Source: an uncultured Clostridiaceae bacterium (GTDB taxonomy: Bacteria; Bacillota; Clostridia; Clostridiales; Clostridiaceae). From it: a stretch of 64,000 nt of DNA. The stretch covers positions 186,001 to 250,000 of the forward strand of contig CAMJGD010000002.1 in assembly GCA_946405135.1 (NCBI GenBank). Reading direction: 5' to 3'. The position numbers and the translations under genes were made by a program. Under the pieces are notes generated by a model. It saw nothing but the letters and a program-made list of their open reading frames with translations, ran no database searches and was not told the DNA's origin. Positions 44,501 through 53,033 of the stretch are shown here, piece after piece (the first letter of the stretch is position 1; each line of letters opens with the position of its first letter).

Positions 44501-46690
44501 TGTAAATTCTCCATCCTTATTATACTTGTCTGCAGTTACATGAGCTTGGGTCCATTTAGTACTAGCTGAACCATTATTTATATCTGCTTGAGTATCATTA
44601 TCAAACCAGTTAGAATGGTCTGTTATAGCCACATAGTCTGCTTTAGCATTGTTTTTTGCCCAAGTATATGCTTCATCTAAAGAACCTGTTCCATCAGATA
44701 TATTAGTATGAGCATGAAGTTGTCCATAATAATGCTTAAATCTTTCAGCACCTATAAAAAACTTCCAATCTTTTGTGGTTTTATTTCCTTTAGTATCTGA
44801 AAGCTCAAGTTTTACCGCATGAGATGCCTTACTTAAATCTGTTTTTGGTGTATAAGTTATGCTGCTTGAATTCTTAGATGATTCTTGAGTTACATCCTTT
44901 GAATCAACATAAAGTTTAATACTATTTACATCTATTCCTGATGGATCATTAAATTCAGCCTTTATAGTAGGTTTTGTATTTTCTCCAACACTTTCACCAT
45001 CTTTAGGTTGAATTTTTGTGATTTCAGGTCCAAAGGTATCTTCATCATTCATATTAATTTTTAATGGAGTATTTTTGTCTTTTGGTTCTGTTACAGTGTT
45101 AGTACCATCTGAAGCTTCTATATAGTACTCCATACCTTTTATGCTTAATTTATCCTTTAAAATAACAGTTTTATATAAGCCATTATCTTGTTTGTCCATA
45201 TCTACTGCTGTGTAATCTTGTTTTCCTATTTCTCTATAGAATAGTTTTACTGACTTAACTTCTCTATCATCTGTAACTTTTGCACTTATTTCTAAATCTT
45301 TATATATATTCGCTTCAGTTATTGCTTTATGTTCTATAACAGGTGCTACTTTATCTTCTCCTAAGTCTGATTTTGTAAATGTGGCTGAACCTCCATATAT
45401 CTGTACAGTAGTCCCATATACTCCTATAACAGCTACCACATCTAATATATCCCCAGTCTTAAACTCAAAACCCGATGGTATAAAATAAATAGCTAGTTTC
45501 TCTCCATCTTTTTCTAAAGTCTTTTCTTCTAAATTAAGCTTTACTTTTTCTAACTTTATAAGTTGACTTTGATAGTTTCCTGTATTTGCTTCTTTTATGG
45601 TAACAAGCTTTGGTTCTGGCAATTTTGCATTTGGATTTTTAACTATGATATCTTCTGATAACTGAATTTGAACCAAATTATTGTACAAATCCATGTTACC
45701 TTTAACTTCTATTTCTGCTCCTTTTTTAGCAGAATCTAACTTAATATTACTATTACTATGATTACTTAAAGCAATAGCATCAGTATCATCTTGAATATAT
45801 ACTGTTTGATTTCTGTCATTATAAGTTACTATACCTTTAATTCTTACAACTTGTCCTTTAGCTTTGCTTCTTGCTTCTTTTATAGTTATCAAATCTGTTT
45901 GTTGCTGCTCTTTTACAGTTATTTTACAGCTGGCTTTTATATCTTTATGAATATCTGAAACAGCTGTTATAGTTGCTTCTCCTAAAGCCTTTGCTGTAAT
46001 AGTTCCATCACTGGATACTTCTAGAACAGTTTCATCACTTGAAGACCATGTAACCGCTTTTTCAGTAGTGTTTAATGGGTCATAAGTTAATTCTAAAACT
46101 TTACTCTGACCTTTTTCAATATCCATAGTATCTGGTAAAGATAATGATACTAGTGGAACTTCTACTGCAGCACCGGAGCCTTTAATACAGACATCATCAA
46201 AGGCAACATTTCCTTTAGTTTTGTTGTATATGAATTTTATCTGTGTCACATTGCTTTCAATTTCAATTTTTCTAGTTTCTCCACTAGTTGGAATAGACTT
46301 TATAGTCGTTAAATCTTCCCATTTGTCAGTCAACTTTTGAACCACCAAAGAGGCCTCACCATCAGTACCATTTCCTTTAATCCAAAAGCTTAACTCTGCT
46401 TTAGAGGTTAAAGCAAATGCTGGAGTTATTACTGTTGATCCGTTTTGATCGAGTTTTAAGGAAGGAGGCTTTTGACCAAAATTACCTGCTTTATCATAAA
46501 CATTAATAACTTTTTCAAAAATCCATCCATCTGGCTTTACATTTTGAAATTCATCAAAGCCTTCATTGATTATAAACTCTTCTGCTGCTGATACGTCATA
46601 CTTAATCAGTCCACTTAGTGTATTTACAAAAATCATAGTTAGTGCTAAAAACCAACTTAATCTTTGTAAACGCTTTTTGCTTTTTCTCAC
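41543..46690 (-). CDS. Large cell-surface PHP-domain (CehA/McbA-type) multidomain protein
   Basis: A 1715-residue exported protein. Order: signal peptide (1-36); carbohydrate-binding-like beta domain (to about 170); Ig-like Big_2 (about 175-260, KALGEATITAVSD); OB-fold (QVVRIKGIVTYNDRNQTVYI); Ig-like regions; PHP metallohydrolase with YGQLHAHTNISDGTGSLDEA near 655 and AITDHSNWF (His/Asp metal ligands); CARDB-like region; a ThuA/GATase-like domain (VVIDGAHQNQYVTG); a second OB-fold; a second Big_2; a KPDQKPDQKP spacer; and LVKTG, a hydrophobic helix and a basic tail near 1676, a sortase-like signal. It probably acts on a phosphoester or polysaccharide at the surface. GTG start, AGGAGG upstream. 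Confidence 0.87.
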   Translation of the reverse strand: MRKSKKRLQRLSWFLALTMIFVNTLSGLIKYDVSAAEEFIINEGFDEFQNVKPDGWIFEKVINVYDKAGNFGQKPPSLKLDQNGSTVITPAFALTSKAELSFWIKGNGTDGEASLVVQKLTDKWEDLTTIKSIPTSGETRKIEIESNVTQIKFIYNKTKGNVAFDDVCIKGSGAAVEVPLVSLSLPDTMDIEKGQSKVLELTYDPLNTTEKAVTWSSSDETVLEVSSDGTITAKALGEATITAVSDIHKDIKASCKITVKEQQQTDLITIKEARSKAKGQVVRIKGIVTYNDRNQTVYIQDDTDAIALSNHSNSNIKLDSAKKGAEIEVKGNMDLYNNLVQIQLSEDIIVKNPNAKLPEPKLVTIKEANTGNYQSQLIKLEKVKLNLEEKTLEKDGEKLAIYFIPSGFEFKTGDILDVVAVIGVYGTTVQIYGGSATFTKSDLGEDKVAPVIEHKAITEANIYKDLEISAKVTDDREVKSVKLFYREIGKQDYTAVDMDKQDNGLYKTVILKDKLSIKGMEYYIEASDGTNTVTEPKDKNTPLKINMNDEDTFGPEITKIQPKDGESVGENTKPTIKAEFNDPSGIDVNSIKLYVDSKDVTQESSKNSSSITYTPKTDLSKASHAVKLELSDTKGNKTTKDWKFFIGAERFKHYYGQLHAHTNISDGTGSLDEAYTWAKNNAKADYVAITDHSNWFDNDTQADINNGSASTKWTQAHVTADKYNKDGEFTAIYGYEMTWSGSTGGWGHINTYNTQGFETRSKKDVDLKKYYEILKTQPQSISQLNHPGKTFGDFADFGFYSKEADNVVNLIEVGNGEGPVRGSGYFPSYEYYTRALDKGWHLAPTNNQDNHKGKWVNANTARTVIVAEDLTRDSLYEAMRQKRVYATENENMKMNYSVNGKPMGSFLDNPTSLNFNITASDPDAGDIIKKVSIIANGGTVVASKEFDSNSISWELTLEPQYSYYYVKVEQKNKDISVTAPVWTGESSAIGISPTSLSQTLVTPGDNVEISTEVFNNESTTINNVKVEFFKNEIKEDNKIGEQIVATLESGKPQQVKINWKAEQANSYIIYARATMNLSGKEKVFTSSAKLEVMNKDEIIKVVIDGAHQNQYVTGNYAGKVSALQEMLKDNNCVTVINKDKITKELLKDAKLLILTAPQGTDDTKYNLVKSKYEDDEIQAIKEFVARGGNIILTSKADYKNGKGEYATGAQANKILEAIGSNIRMNDDEVIDKTKNGGQEFRLALDKFESKLYGLTKNIPEGQTYSFYSGCSVITKANADISKIDFLVKGHDTTETMDADNAGNNVPVEKGKVNALVAEELANGARIVVGGSTFFSDFELTGDNLNANVQITKNALDWLASAPEPELKTIKEVRDTMPKEFGKRFTIEGIITAQSEAVTPKNAFFEVIYVQDETGGLTVFGVSKTPLKLGQKVRIKGRTGQYQGDYQVQVSDETKDLEIIDENINVIAPKLMSTKDSMLKENEGWLVQIKGKVVKMEGQNLYVDDGSGVSRAYVEGYIWDGKDEATKGKWNSQIKVGDTVSVIGLASTDPEGARLRVRNTAEIVLEQNIEEKKPIEFSKKSIEIKEGEEFKLNAYIDSKDVSSELNWKSSDVTVATVENGVIKALKEGKVIITAESKDGKYEGKIEVTVTKKDAKPEPKPDQKPDQKPGQNNNTEKELVKTGSLINIYSLIFAGIMVMALGTMLIRKKQSDKTDTN

Positions 46691-46737
46691 TTATATTCCT
46701 CCTTTTTTTATAAATATTTGTATTATTGGTAAGTATT

Positions 46738-46766
46738 ATTCTAACATCTTTGTAAACCGTTTTCAA
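46738..46766 (-). promoter_or_regulatory. Promoter of the PHP-domain gene with cre-like site
   Basis: Minus strand TTGAAA, 17-nt spacer, TAGAAT. The -35 and spacer carry TGTAAACCGTTTTCA (plus strand 46751-46765), close to the clostridial variable cre half-sites TGTAAA..TTTACA, so CcpA repression is possible. Between here and the ogt terminator (46770-46960) I see only AT-rich sequence. Confidence 0.6.
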
Positions 46767-46960
46767 TATGCAAACTGCTTAAATTTTTTTTGAATTTTCA
46801 TTTCATTATAATTCTAATTTTAATAGAATATTTTGAAATTATATATATTTTTTCACATTATTTAACACAAATTAGCCTAATATTAAACTAATTAATAAAT
46901 TCAAAATAAATTTATACATCTTAATAAATTTTAAAACCTATAAAATGCAAAATAAAAAAA

Positions 46961-46992
46961 CTTTCACTATTTGCTTAATCAAATAGTGAAAG
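46961..46992 (-). terminator. Terminator after ogt
   Basis: A 13-bp perfect stem (CTTTCACTATTTG / CAAATAGTGAAAG), 6-nt loop, T7 on the minus strand. Confidence 0.9.
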
Positions 46993-47028
46993 CGTTTTCT
47001 TCTTATCCTATATTTATGACTTATATTT

Positions 47029-47532
47029 CTACCTATCTTTAAATTTTTTCTCCATGTTAAGCAAATATTCTTTTATCTCTACTCTATTTCCCATGTAACC
47101 TGTTAAATTTCCATTTTTGCCTATTACACGATGGCAAGGTATAAATATGGGTATAGGATTTTTTCTATTAGCCTGACCTACTGCTCTGCAGGATTTAGGA
47201 CTACCTATATCATAAGCTATTTGAGAATAACTTTTTATTTCTCCATAAGGAATTTTTTTTAATGCCTCCCATACATTTTTATAAAATTCAGTACCTTCTA
47301 AAGATAAAGTTACAGTAAATTCCTGTCTGTCTCCTCTAAAATACTCATCTAATTCCTTTATAGCTTTACTACATTTAACACTATCCTTTTTTATAGGTTC
47401 TGCAGACAAAATGTACTTGTTCCATTGCTCAGAAGTTATTATTACCTGTCTAACCCCTATTTCATTTTGCAAAATATATACATTTCCCACGGGAGAATTA
47501 TAAAAGTCATAAACTAAATTCATTCTAAACAC
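47029..47532 (-). CDS. ogt: Methylated-DNA--protein-cysteine methyltransferase
   Basis: Suicide repair of O6-methylguanine and O4-methylthymine. The 167-residue protein has the helix-turn-helix (IPYGEIKSYSQIAYDIGSPK), the arginine finger region SCRAVGQANRKNP and the acceptor site IPCHRVIG with its Cys; the typical C-terminal KEYLLNMEK follows. Single gene with its own terminator. Confidence 0.95.
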   Translation of the reverse strand: MFRMNLVYDFYNSPVGNVYILQNEIGVRQVIITSEQWNKYILSAEPIKKDSVKCSKAIKELDEYFRGDRQEFTVTLSLEGTEFYKNVWEALKKIPYGEIKSYSQIAYDIGSPKSCRAVGQANRKNPIPIFIPCHRVIGKNGNLTGYMGNRVEIKEYLLNMEKKFKDR

Positions 47533-47645
47533 CCTTTTCTAAAATTAATTTTTTAAATTATACCATAAAAATGCTCTTTAGTTTTAAATTTATTAGAATT
47601 GTTTAACATTTATAAAATATTAAACTTTTTATACATTTTAAATAC

Positions 47646-47673
47646 TTGCTATATATATAAATTGTGCTATAAT
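47646..47673 (+). promoter_or_regulatory. Promoter of the SDR gene
   Basis: TTGCTA, 16-nt spacer, TATAAT, about 80 nt upstream of the start codon. Confidence 0.65.
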
Positions 47674-47757
47674 TATAATCATTAAATATTAATTATTACA
47701 TAAAAACTATTATCTGTAATAAATTTTATTTAAATGGTATTTTAGGAGGGATTTTCA

Positions 47758-48525
47758 ATGAGTAATTTATTTGATTTAACTGGCAAAGTTGCAGTGGTAA
47801 CTGGAGCTTCCAGTGGTATTGGTATACAGTTCGCCAAAGCTTTAGCTGAACAGGGTGCAGATGTAGCAATACTTGCACGAAGATACGATAAACTCCAAGA
47901 AGTAAGTAAAGAAATTGAAGCTCTAGGCAAAGTAGCATTTCCTGTAAAATGCGATGTTACAAATGAGAGAGATATAGAAGCTGCTGTAAATACTATTGTG
48001 GATAAATTTGGCAAAATAGATATACTTGTAAATAATGCTGGTACAGCATCTAGTGGTTCTATAGAAACTTTAACAGAAGCTGAATGGGATAAAGTTATGG
48101 ACATAAATGTGAAAAGCATATTTTTAATGTCAAAATACGTAGTAAAGCACATGAAAGAGAAAAATTATGGAAAGATAATAAACACTGCTTCAATTTTAGG
48201 TGCTGTAGGAAGTAAAAATGCACCTTTACATGTTTACAATGCATCCAAAGGAGCTGTAATTAACTTGACAAGAGGCATGGGAACTTCATTAATTCAGCAT
48301 GGCATAACAGTAAATGCTATTGGACCAAGCCTTTTTGAAACAGAAATGACAAAAGACACTTTATTTAACGAGCAATATCTAAAAGTATATAATGCAGTAT
48401 GTCCTGCTGGAAGGCCTGGAAAATCTGGAGAATTAAATGGTGCACTTATTTACTTTGCATCAGATGCATCTAATTATACTACAGGACAAATTCTATTTGT
48501 AGATGGAGGATGGACTGCAATTTAA
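47758..48525 (+). CDS. SDR family oxidoreductase (gluconate 5-dehydrogenase-like)
   Basis: NAD(P)-dependent classical short-chain dehydrogenase of 255 residues. Rossmann motif TGASSGIG near residue 17, NNAG near 93, catalytic Ser in NTASILG, YNASKGA (Tyr-x3-Lys) near 162, and the C-terminal FVDGGWTA. Similar to 2-deoxy-D-gluconate 3-dehydrogenase / gluconate 5-dehydrogenase, but the substrate cannot be read from sequence. ATG follows AGGAGGGATTTTCA. Own promoter and terminator. Confidence 0.88.
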   Translation: MSNLFDLTGKVAVVTGASSGIGIQFAKALAEQGADVAILARRYDKLQEVSKEIEALGKVAFPVKCDVTNERDIEAAVNTIVDKFGKIDILVNNAGTASSGSIETLTEAEWDKVMDINVKSIFLMSKYVVKHMKEKNYGKIINTASILGAVGSKNAPLHVYNASKGAVINLTRGMGTSLIQHGITVNAIGPSLFETEMTKDTLFNEQYLKVYNAVCPAGRPGKSGELNGALIYFASDASNYTTGQILFVDGGWTAI

Positions 48526-48570
48526 ACCTTTGATAAATAAAATTAAATATGCCCAAGAAATATAAAATAG

Positions 48571-48607
48571 AGCCCAGTGTAAAAGCTTTCACCTTTGGCA
48601 CTGGGCT
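48571..48607 (+). terminator. Terminator after the SDR gene
   Basis: A 9-bp GC-rich stem (AGCCCAGTG / CACTGGGCT) followed by TTGTTTT. Confidence 0.85.
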
Positions 48608-48685
48608 TTGTTTTATATATAATTGTGTCATAGATAAAAGTTTATAGGATAAAAAAGAGTAAACTGGCTTCTTCATAATTGCTCC

Positions 48686-48738
48686 TGTGTGTATCTTAAA
48701 ATCATAAAACTCAAATACCAACTTTCACGGATTAACAT
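48686..48738 (-). pseudogene. Remnant of an MBL-hydrolase gene 3' end
   Basis: On the minus strand ATGTTAATCC...TTTTATGATTTTAAGATACACAC aligns over about 53 nt with the last codons of the MBL gene at 52238 (FEFSDFKIHI), with one base missing and no stop at the same place; both share ATTTGA, GATTTTAAGATACACA. It seems to be a decayed fragment of a second copy. Confidence 0.45.
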
Positions 48739-48919
48739 GCTTCTGTCTTATATATAGTAAATTCAAGACTTAAATTTATTAAATTTACTAATGTAAATAA
48801 ATTATTAATTTTCTTGTAACATAATATTCACTTTGAATATAAACAAAATTAGGTGAATAAAAAATAGGAATTTCACTTTTTTTTAACAAAAACTATAGTA
48901 TTTTAATGAACTCGATTTA

Positions 48920-48949
48920 TTGACATATATGGCGAATTTACTCTAATAT
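48920..48949 (+). promoter_or_regulatory. Promoter candidate for the APC transporter operon
   Basis: TTGACA, 18-nt spacer, TAATAT, about 310 nt before the start codon. The long AT-rich leader between (48957-49269) shows no motif I recognise. Confidence 0.55.
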
Positions 48950-49269
48950 TATACTTGTAACAAAAAAATATATATACTACTATAAATGAGGAAATTTTTA
49001 TACTAATTTTTACAGTACATATTTATACTATATCTATGCAAATTTCGTAGCTTGCAAAACAATACCTATAGAAACATTATTTTTAATACATTTATAAATC
49101 CATTGAAAATTATCTTTTTTTAATATGACTTATGCAAATTAATAATCCTTGGCTAAAATAATCATGATCACTTTCATATGTTAATGTATCTATAATTTTC
49201 ATAAAATTTTTAACTGTAAATATATGCTATGAAATTTCCTCAACTATAGTAAAACATTAGGAGGAAAAA

Positions 49270-50688
49270 ATGAGAGAAGAACAAAACTCAAAAAAGATTT
49301 TATGGTATAGCCTAGCTTTTATGGCATTTTCAACTGTATGGGGATTTGGAAATGTCATAAACGGATTTTCAGAATACCAAGGATTAAAAGCTATTGTAGC
49401 TTGGGTAATAATATTTGCTATTTATTTCGTGCCATATACTCTAATGGTTGGAGAACTTGGTTCAGCTTTTAAAACTTCCGGTGGTGGAGTAAGTTCATGG
49501 ATAAATGAGACCATAGGACCTAAAATGGCATATTATGCTGGATGGACTTATTGGATTGTTCATATGCCTTACATATCACAAAAACCTCAAGGTGTAATAA
49601 TTTCAGCATCTTGGGCTATATTTCAGTCTAATACAGTAAGTAAGATGAATCCTAAAATACTGCAAGCGGCATGTTTAGTAGTTTTCTTAATTGGCTTATG
49701 GATTGCATCAAAAGGAATTAAACCATTAAAAAAGATAACAACTATCGCAGGTACATCAATGTTTATAATGTCTATGTTATTTATTTTGCTTATGATTGCA
49801 GCACCAGCTATTACAGATGCGAAACTAGTATCAATAGATTGGTCAGCGAAAACCTTTTTACCAACCTTTGATTTTAATTTCTTTACTAGTATATCAATAT
49901 TAGTATTTGCTGTTGGCGGCTGTGAAAAGATTTCACCTTACGTTAACCAAGTTAAGGATCCAGAAAAGGGATTTCCTAAAGGAATGATAGCTCTTGCTAT
50001 TATGGTTGCAGTATGTGCTATATTAGGAACAATTTCATTAGGAATGATGTTTGATTCTAACAATGTTCCAAAAGACTTGTTAACAAATGGATCCTATTAT
50101 GCATTCCAAAAACTAGGTGGATATTATCATTTAGGAAATACCTTTGTAGTAATTTATGCATTAGCTAACTTTATTGGACAAGTTTCAACCTTAATTATAT
50201 CTATAGATGCACCTTTACGTATGTTACTTGATAGCGCAGATAAAAGATTTATACCTGAAAAATTATTTGTTCAAAACAAATATGGTGCTTATATAAACGG
50301 TAACAAGTTAATAGCAGTAATAGTATCTATATTAATCATAATACCTGCTTTCGGAATAGGAAGTGTTGATGCTATGGTTAAATGGTTAGTTAAATTAAAT
50401 GCAGTATGTATGCCATTACGTTACTTATGGGTATTTACCGCTTATATAGCTTTAAAGAAAGCTGGAGACAAATTTACTTCAGAATACAAATTTACTAAGA
50501 GCAGAACTTTGGGCATGATCCTTGGAGGATGGTGTTTCGCATTTACAGCTTTTGCTTGTATCGGAGGTATGTACTCAAAGGATACTTTCCAATTAGTATT
50601 AAATATAGTAACACCTTTCGTTCTAGTTGGATTGGGATTAATAATGCCTAAATTAGCTCAAAAAAATAAAACACAGGATGTTGGTTAA
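49270..50688 (+). CDS. APC superfamily amino-acid transporter (YjeM/GadC-like)
   Basis: A 472-residue permease with twelve hydrophobic segments. Features: AFSTVWGFGNVINGFSEYQG in TM1, [20 protein letters not shown] after TM2, VGGCEKISPYVNQVKDPEKG in TM6 and after. The family exchanges glutamate, GABA or related amino acids. Its gene is followed 15 nt later by an M18 aminopeptidase, suggesting use or exchange of acidic amino acids from peptides; M18 enzymes prefer Asp/Glu. Confidence 0.87.
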   Translation: MREEQNSKKILWYSLAFMAFSTVWGFGNVINGFSEYQGLKAIVAWVIIFAIYFVPYTLMVGELGSAFKTSGGGVSSWINETIGPKMAYYAGWTYWIVHMPYISQKPQGVIISASWAIFQSNTVSKMNPKILQAACLVVFLIGLWIASKGIKPLKKITTIAGTSMFIMSMLFILLMIAAPAITDAKLVSIDWSAKTFLPTFDFNFFTSISILVFAVGGCEKISPYVNQVKDPEKGFPKGMIALAIMVAVCAILGTISLGMMFDSNNVPKDLLTNGSYYAFQKLGGYYHLGNTFVVIYALANFIGQVSTLIISIDAPLRMLLDSADKRFIPEKLFVQNKYGAYINGNKLIAVIVSILIIIPAFGIGSVDAMVKWLVKLNAVCMPLRYLWVFTAYIALKKAGDKFTSEYKFTKSRTLGMILGGWCFAFTAFACIGGMYSKDTFQLVLNIVTPFVLVGLGLIMPKLAQKNKTQDVG

Positions 50689-50703
50689 ATAGGAGGGATA
50701 TAA

Positions 50704-52014
50704 ATGAGTTCAGCATGCGTAAAAGAACTATTAAAGTTTATAGAAAAATCTCCAAGTTGTTTCCATTCCATTGAAACAATTAAAACTGAGTTAAAGGATA
50801 ATGGCTTTACAGAACTTATTGAGGGACAACAATGGAAGCTGCAGCAAGGAAAGAAGTATTATGTTACAAGGAATCTATCTTCTATAATCGCTTTTAAGGT
50901 ACCTGAGAATGGATATAAGAGCTTTCACATAGTGGCAAGTCATAGTGATGCTCCAACTTTTAAGATTAAAGAAAATGCAGAGATTGAAGTAACTAATAAA
51001 TATGTACAGCTAAACACTGAAAAATATGGTGGAATGATATGTTCAACATGGTTTGATCGTCCATTATCCATAGCAGGAAGAATTTTAGTAAAAGACAATA
51101 ATACTGTAAAGACTCACTTGGTAAACATTGATAGGGACTTAGTGATAATCCCTAATTTAGCTATTCATATGAATAGAGAAGTTAATGACGGATATAAATA
51201 CAATGCTCAAATTGATATGTTACCACTTTATGGAGACAAATCAGCCAAGGGATCATTCTTAGACATAGTTGCACAAGCTGCTAATGTTAAAAAAGAAAAT
51301 ATTTTAGGAACTGATTTATTCTTATATAGCAGAATTCCTGGCACAGTTTTAGGGGTTAATGAAGAATTTGTTTCTAGTGCTAGATTAGATGACTTAGAAT
51401 GTGCATTTACTTCATTAAAAGCATTCTTGGCTGGGGATTCTAAGGATAGTGCATCAATATATTGTGTATTTGATAATGAAGAAGTGGGAAGTGGCACAAA
51501 GCAAGGAGCAGGTTCAACTTTCTTGTATGATACATTAAAGAGAATCAACATGGCTATGGGAAAAGCAGAAGAAGAATACTATACTACAATAGCTTCAAGC
51601 TTCATGTTATCTGCTGATAATGCTCATGCTGTTCATCCAAACCATCCTTCAAAATCTGACCCAACAAATCAGGTCTATATGAATGAAGGAATTGTAATTA
51701 AATACAATGCAAATCAAAAATACACAACAGATGGAGTTTCATCAGCTATATTTAAGAATATCTGTGATTCTGTAGATGTTCCATATCAAGCATTTACAAA
51801 CCGTTCTGATATGCTAGGAGGATCAACTTTAGGAAATATTTCTAATGGGCATGTATCCTTAAATACAATAGATATAGGATTGGCTCAATTAGCCATGCAC
51901 TCAACTTATGAGACTGCAGGAGCTAAGGATGTTGAGTATATGATAAAAGGAATAGAAGCCTTCTATAACTCTTCTTTAGAAGCAGTAGAAGACGGACAAT
52001 ATTCTCTTAAATAA
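50704..52014 (+). CDS. apeB: M18 family aspartyl aminopeptidase
   Basis: Metallo-exopeptidase removing N-terminal acidic residues. The 436-residue protein has the first metal His and Asp in VASHSDAPTFKIK, the ARLDDLECA stretch, DNEEVGSGTKQGAGS (catalytic Glu and metal Glu), and SADNAHAVHPNHPSK and SDMLGGSTLGN. Full family length. Second gene of the transporter operon, with an AGGAGG site. Confidence 0.94.
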   Translation: MSSACVKELLKFIEKSPSCFHSIETIKTELKDNGFTELIEGQQWKLQQGKKYYVTRNLSSIIAFKVPENGYKSFHIVASHSDAPTFKIKENAEIEVTNKYVQLNTEKYGGMICSTWFDRPLSIAGRILVKDNNTVKTHLVNIDRDLVIIPNLAIHMNREVNDGYKYNAQIDMLPLYGDKSAKGSFLDIVAQAANVKKENILGTDLFLYSRIPGTVLGVNEEFVSSARLDDLECAFTSLKAFLAGDSKDSASIYCVFDNEEVGSGTKQGAGSTFLYDTLKRINMAMGKAEEEYYTTIASSFMLSADNAHAVHPNHPSKSDPTNQVYMNEGIVIKYNANQKYTTDGVSSAIFKNICDSVDVPYQAFTNRSDMLGGSTLGNISNGHVSLNTIDIGLAQLAMHSTYETAGAKDVEYMIKGIEAFYNSSLEAVEDGQYSLK

Positions 52015-52060
52015 CATAAGATTATAAAATGAATTATATCAAACTCCAGCAATGATTTCT

Positions 52061-52096
52061 AAAAGCATGTTAATTTCGCTTAATTAACATGCTTTT
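52061..52096. terminator. Bidirectional terminator after apeB
   Basis: A 15-bp perfect stem (AAAAGCATGTTAATT / AATTAACATGCTTTT) with a 6-nt loop, between convergent genes. The next 140 nt hold nothing I can name. Confidence 0.9.
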
Positions 52097-52237
52097 CTAT
52101 AATTAATTGTATAATTTTTAATAAATAATACTTTATACTTCAAACAATTCTACATCTTTTAAACATATAGTTAAGTGGTTAAATTCATAATAATATCTCC
52201 TAACAATAAGTATCGAAATATTTATAGTCAGCCATTT

Positions 52238-53011
52238 TTATATGTGTATCTTAAAATCACTAAATTCAAATATTCCATTACCTTGCTTTAGCATATTTTT
52301 ATCTTCTATGTCTGAAAATGCTTTTTTAATGCTATTTATTAATTCCACTTGAATATTCAACTCATTATGTGCTGGTAATACTTTTGTTATTCCTTTTAAC
52401 CTACTGACTTTATCAATAGATTGCTTAAAAAGTATAGGATCTGTACTTGGATAGAATGCGTATAAAGTTCCTTTATAGATCAAATCCCCTGTATATAAAT
52501 ATCCCTTTTCTTCTTCAAAAAGACAAATATGCCCTGGTGAATGTCCTGGAGTATGGATAATCTTTATTTTTCTAGAACCAATATCTATAATATCATCATC
52601 ATTTAATATTCTAGTTGGCTCTCTAGTATAAATTTTATAATTGTCTATATTGAATTCTATTGGCGGCTTTTTACTAAATGGCTCTGCTTCAATACTTCTT
52701 TTAATTGCATTAAGTGGAACAGGAATACCTGTTCTTAGCCATTCTGCATCATTCTTATGAACATAAATATCATTAAATAATGCATGCCCGCCTATATGAT
52801 CCCAGTGTACATGAGTTGTAATTACTATCACAGGTAAACTTGTAAGCTTATCAACTTCATTTTTTATATTACCTATACCTAAGCCTGTATCAATTAAAAG
52901 AGCAGCATGGTTACCTATTAATAAATAGGAATGTACCTTTTCCCAATGTCCATATTCGCTTATTGCATAGGTTTCATCATCAATCTTTTCAATTTCAAAC
53001 CATTCATCCAT
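52238..53011 (-). CDS. MBL-fold metallo-hydrolase
   Basis: A 257-residue metallo-beta-lactamase-fold protein with the zinc motif THVHWDHIGGH (HxHxDH) near residue 66, HTPGHSPGHICL, GDLIYKG (bridging Asp) and LPAHNE. Likely hydrolyses a thioester, phosphoester or lactone; substrate unknown. It lies 22 nt after the NUDIX-LUD fusion gene and forms a unit with it. The end of the gene has a degraded partial copy 3.5 kb away. Confidence 0.9.
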   Translation of the reverse strand: MDEWFEIEKIDDETYAISEYGHWEKVHSYLLIGNHAALLIDTGLGIGNIKNEVDKLTSLPVIVITTHVHWDHIGGHALFNDIYVHKNDAEWLRTGIPVPLNAIKRSIEAEPFSKKPPIEFNIDNYKIYTREPTRILNDDDIIDIGSRKIKIIHTPGHSPGHICLFEEEKGYLYTGDLIYKGTLYAFYPSTDPILFKQSIDKVSRLKGITKVLPAHNELNIQVELINSIKKAFSDIEDKNMLKQGNGIFEFSDFKIHI

Positions 53012-53033
53012 TCTAAATCTCCTTAATTTTTTG

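Noticed and set aside
48479..48721. 80-codon minus-strand frame behind the SDR gene
   Set aside because: It crosses the SDR terminator and antisense end of the SDR gene; only its start matches the decayed MBL tail.
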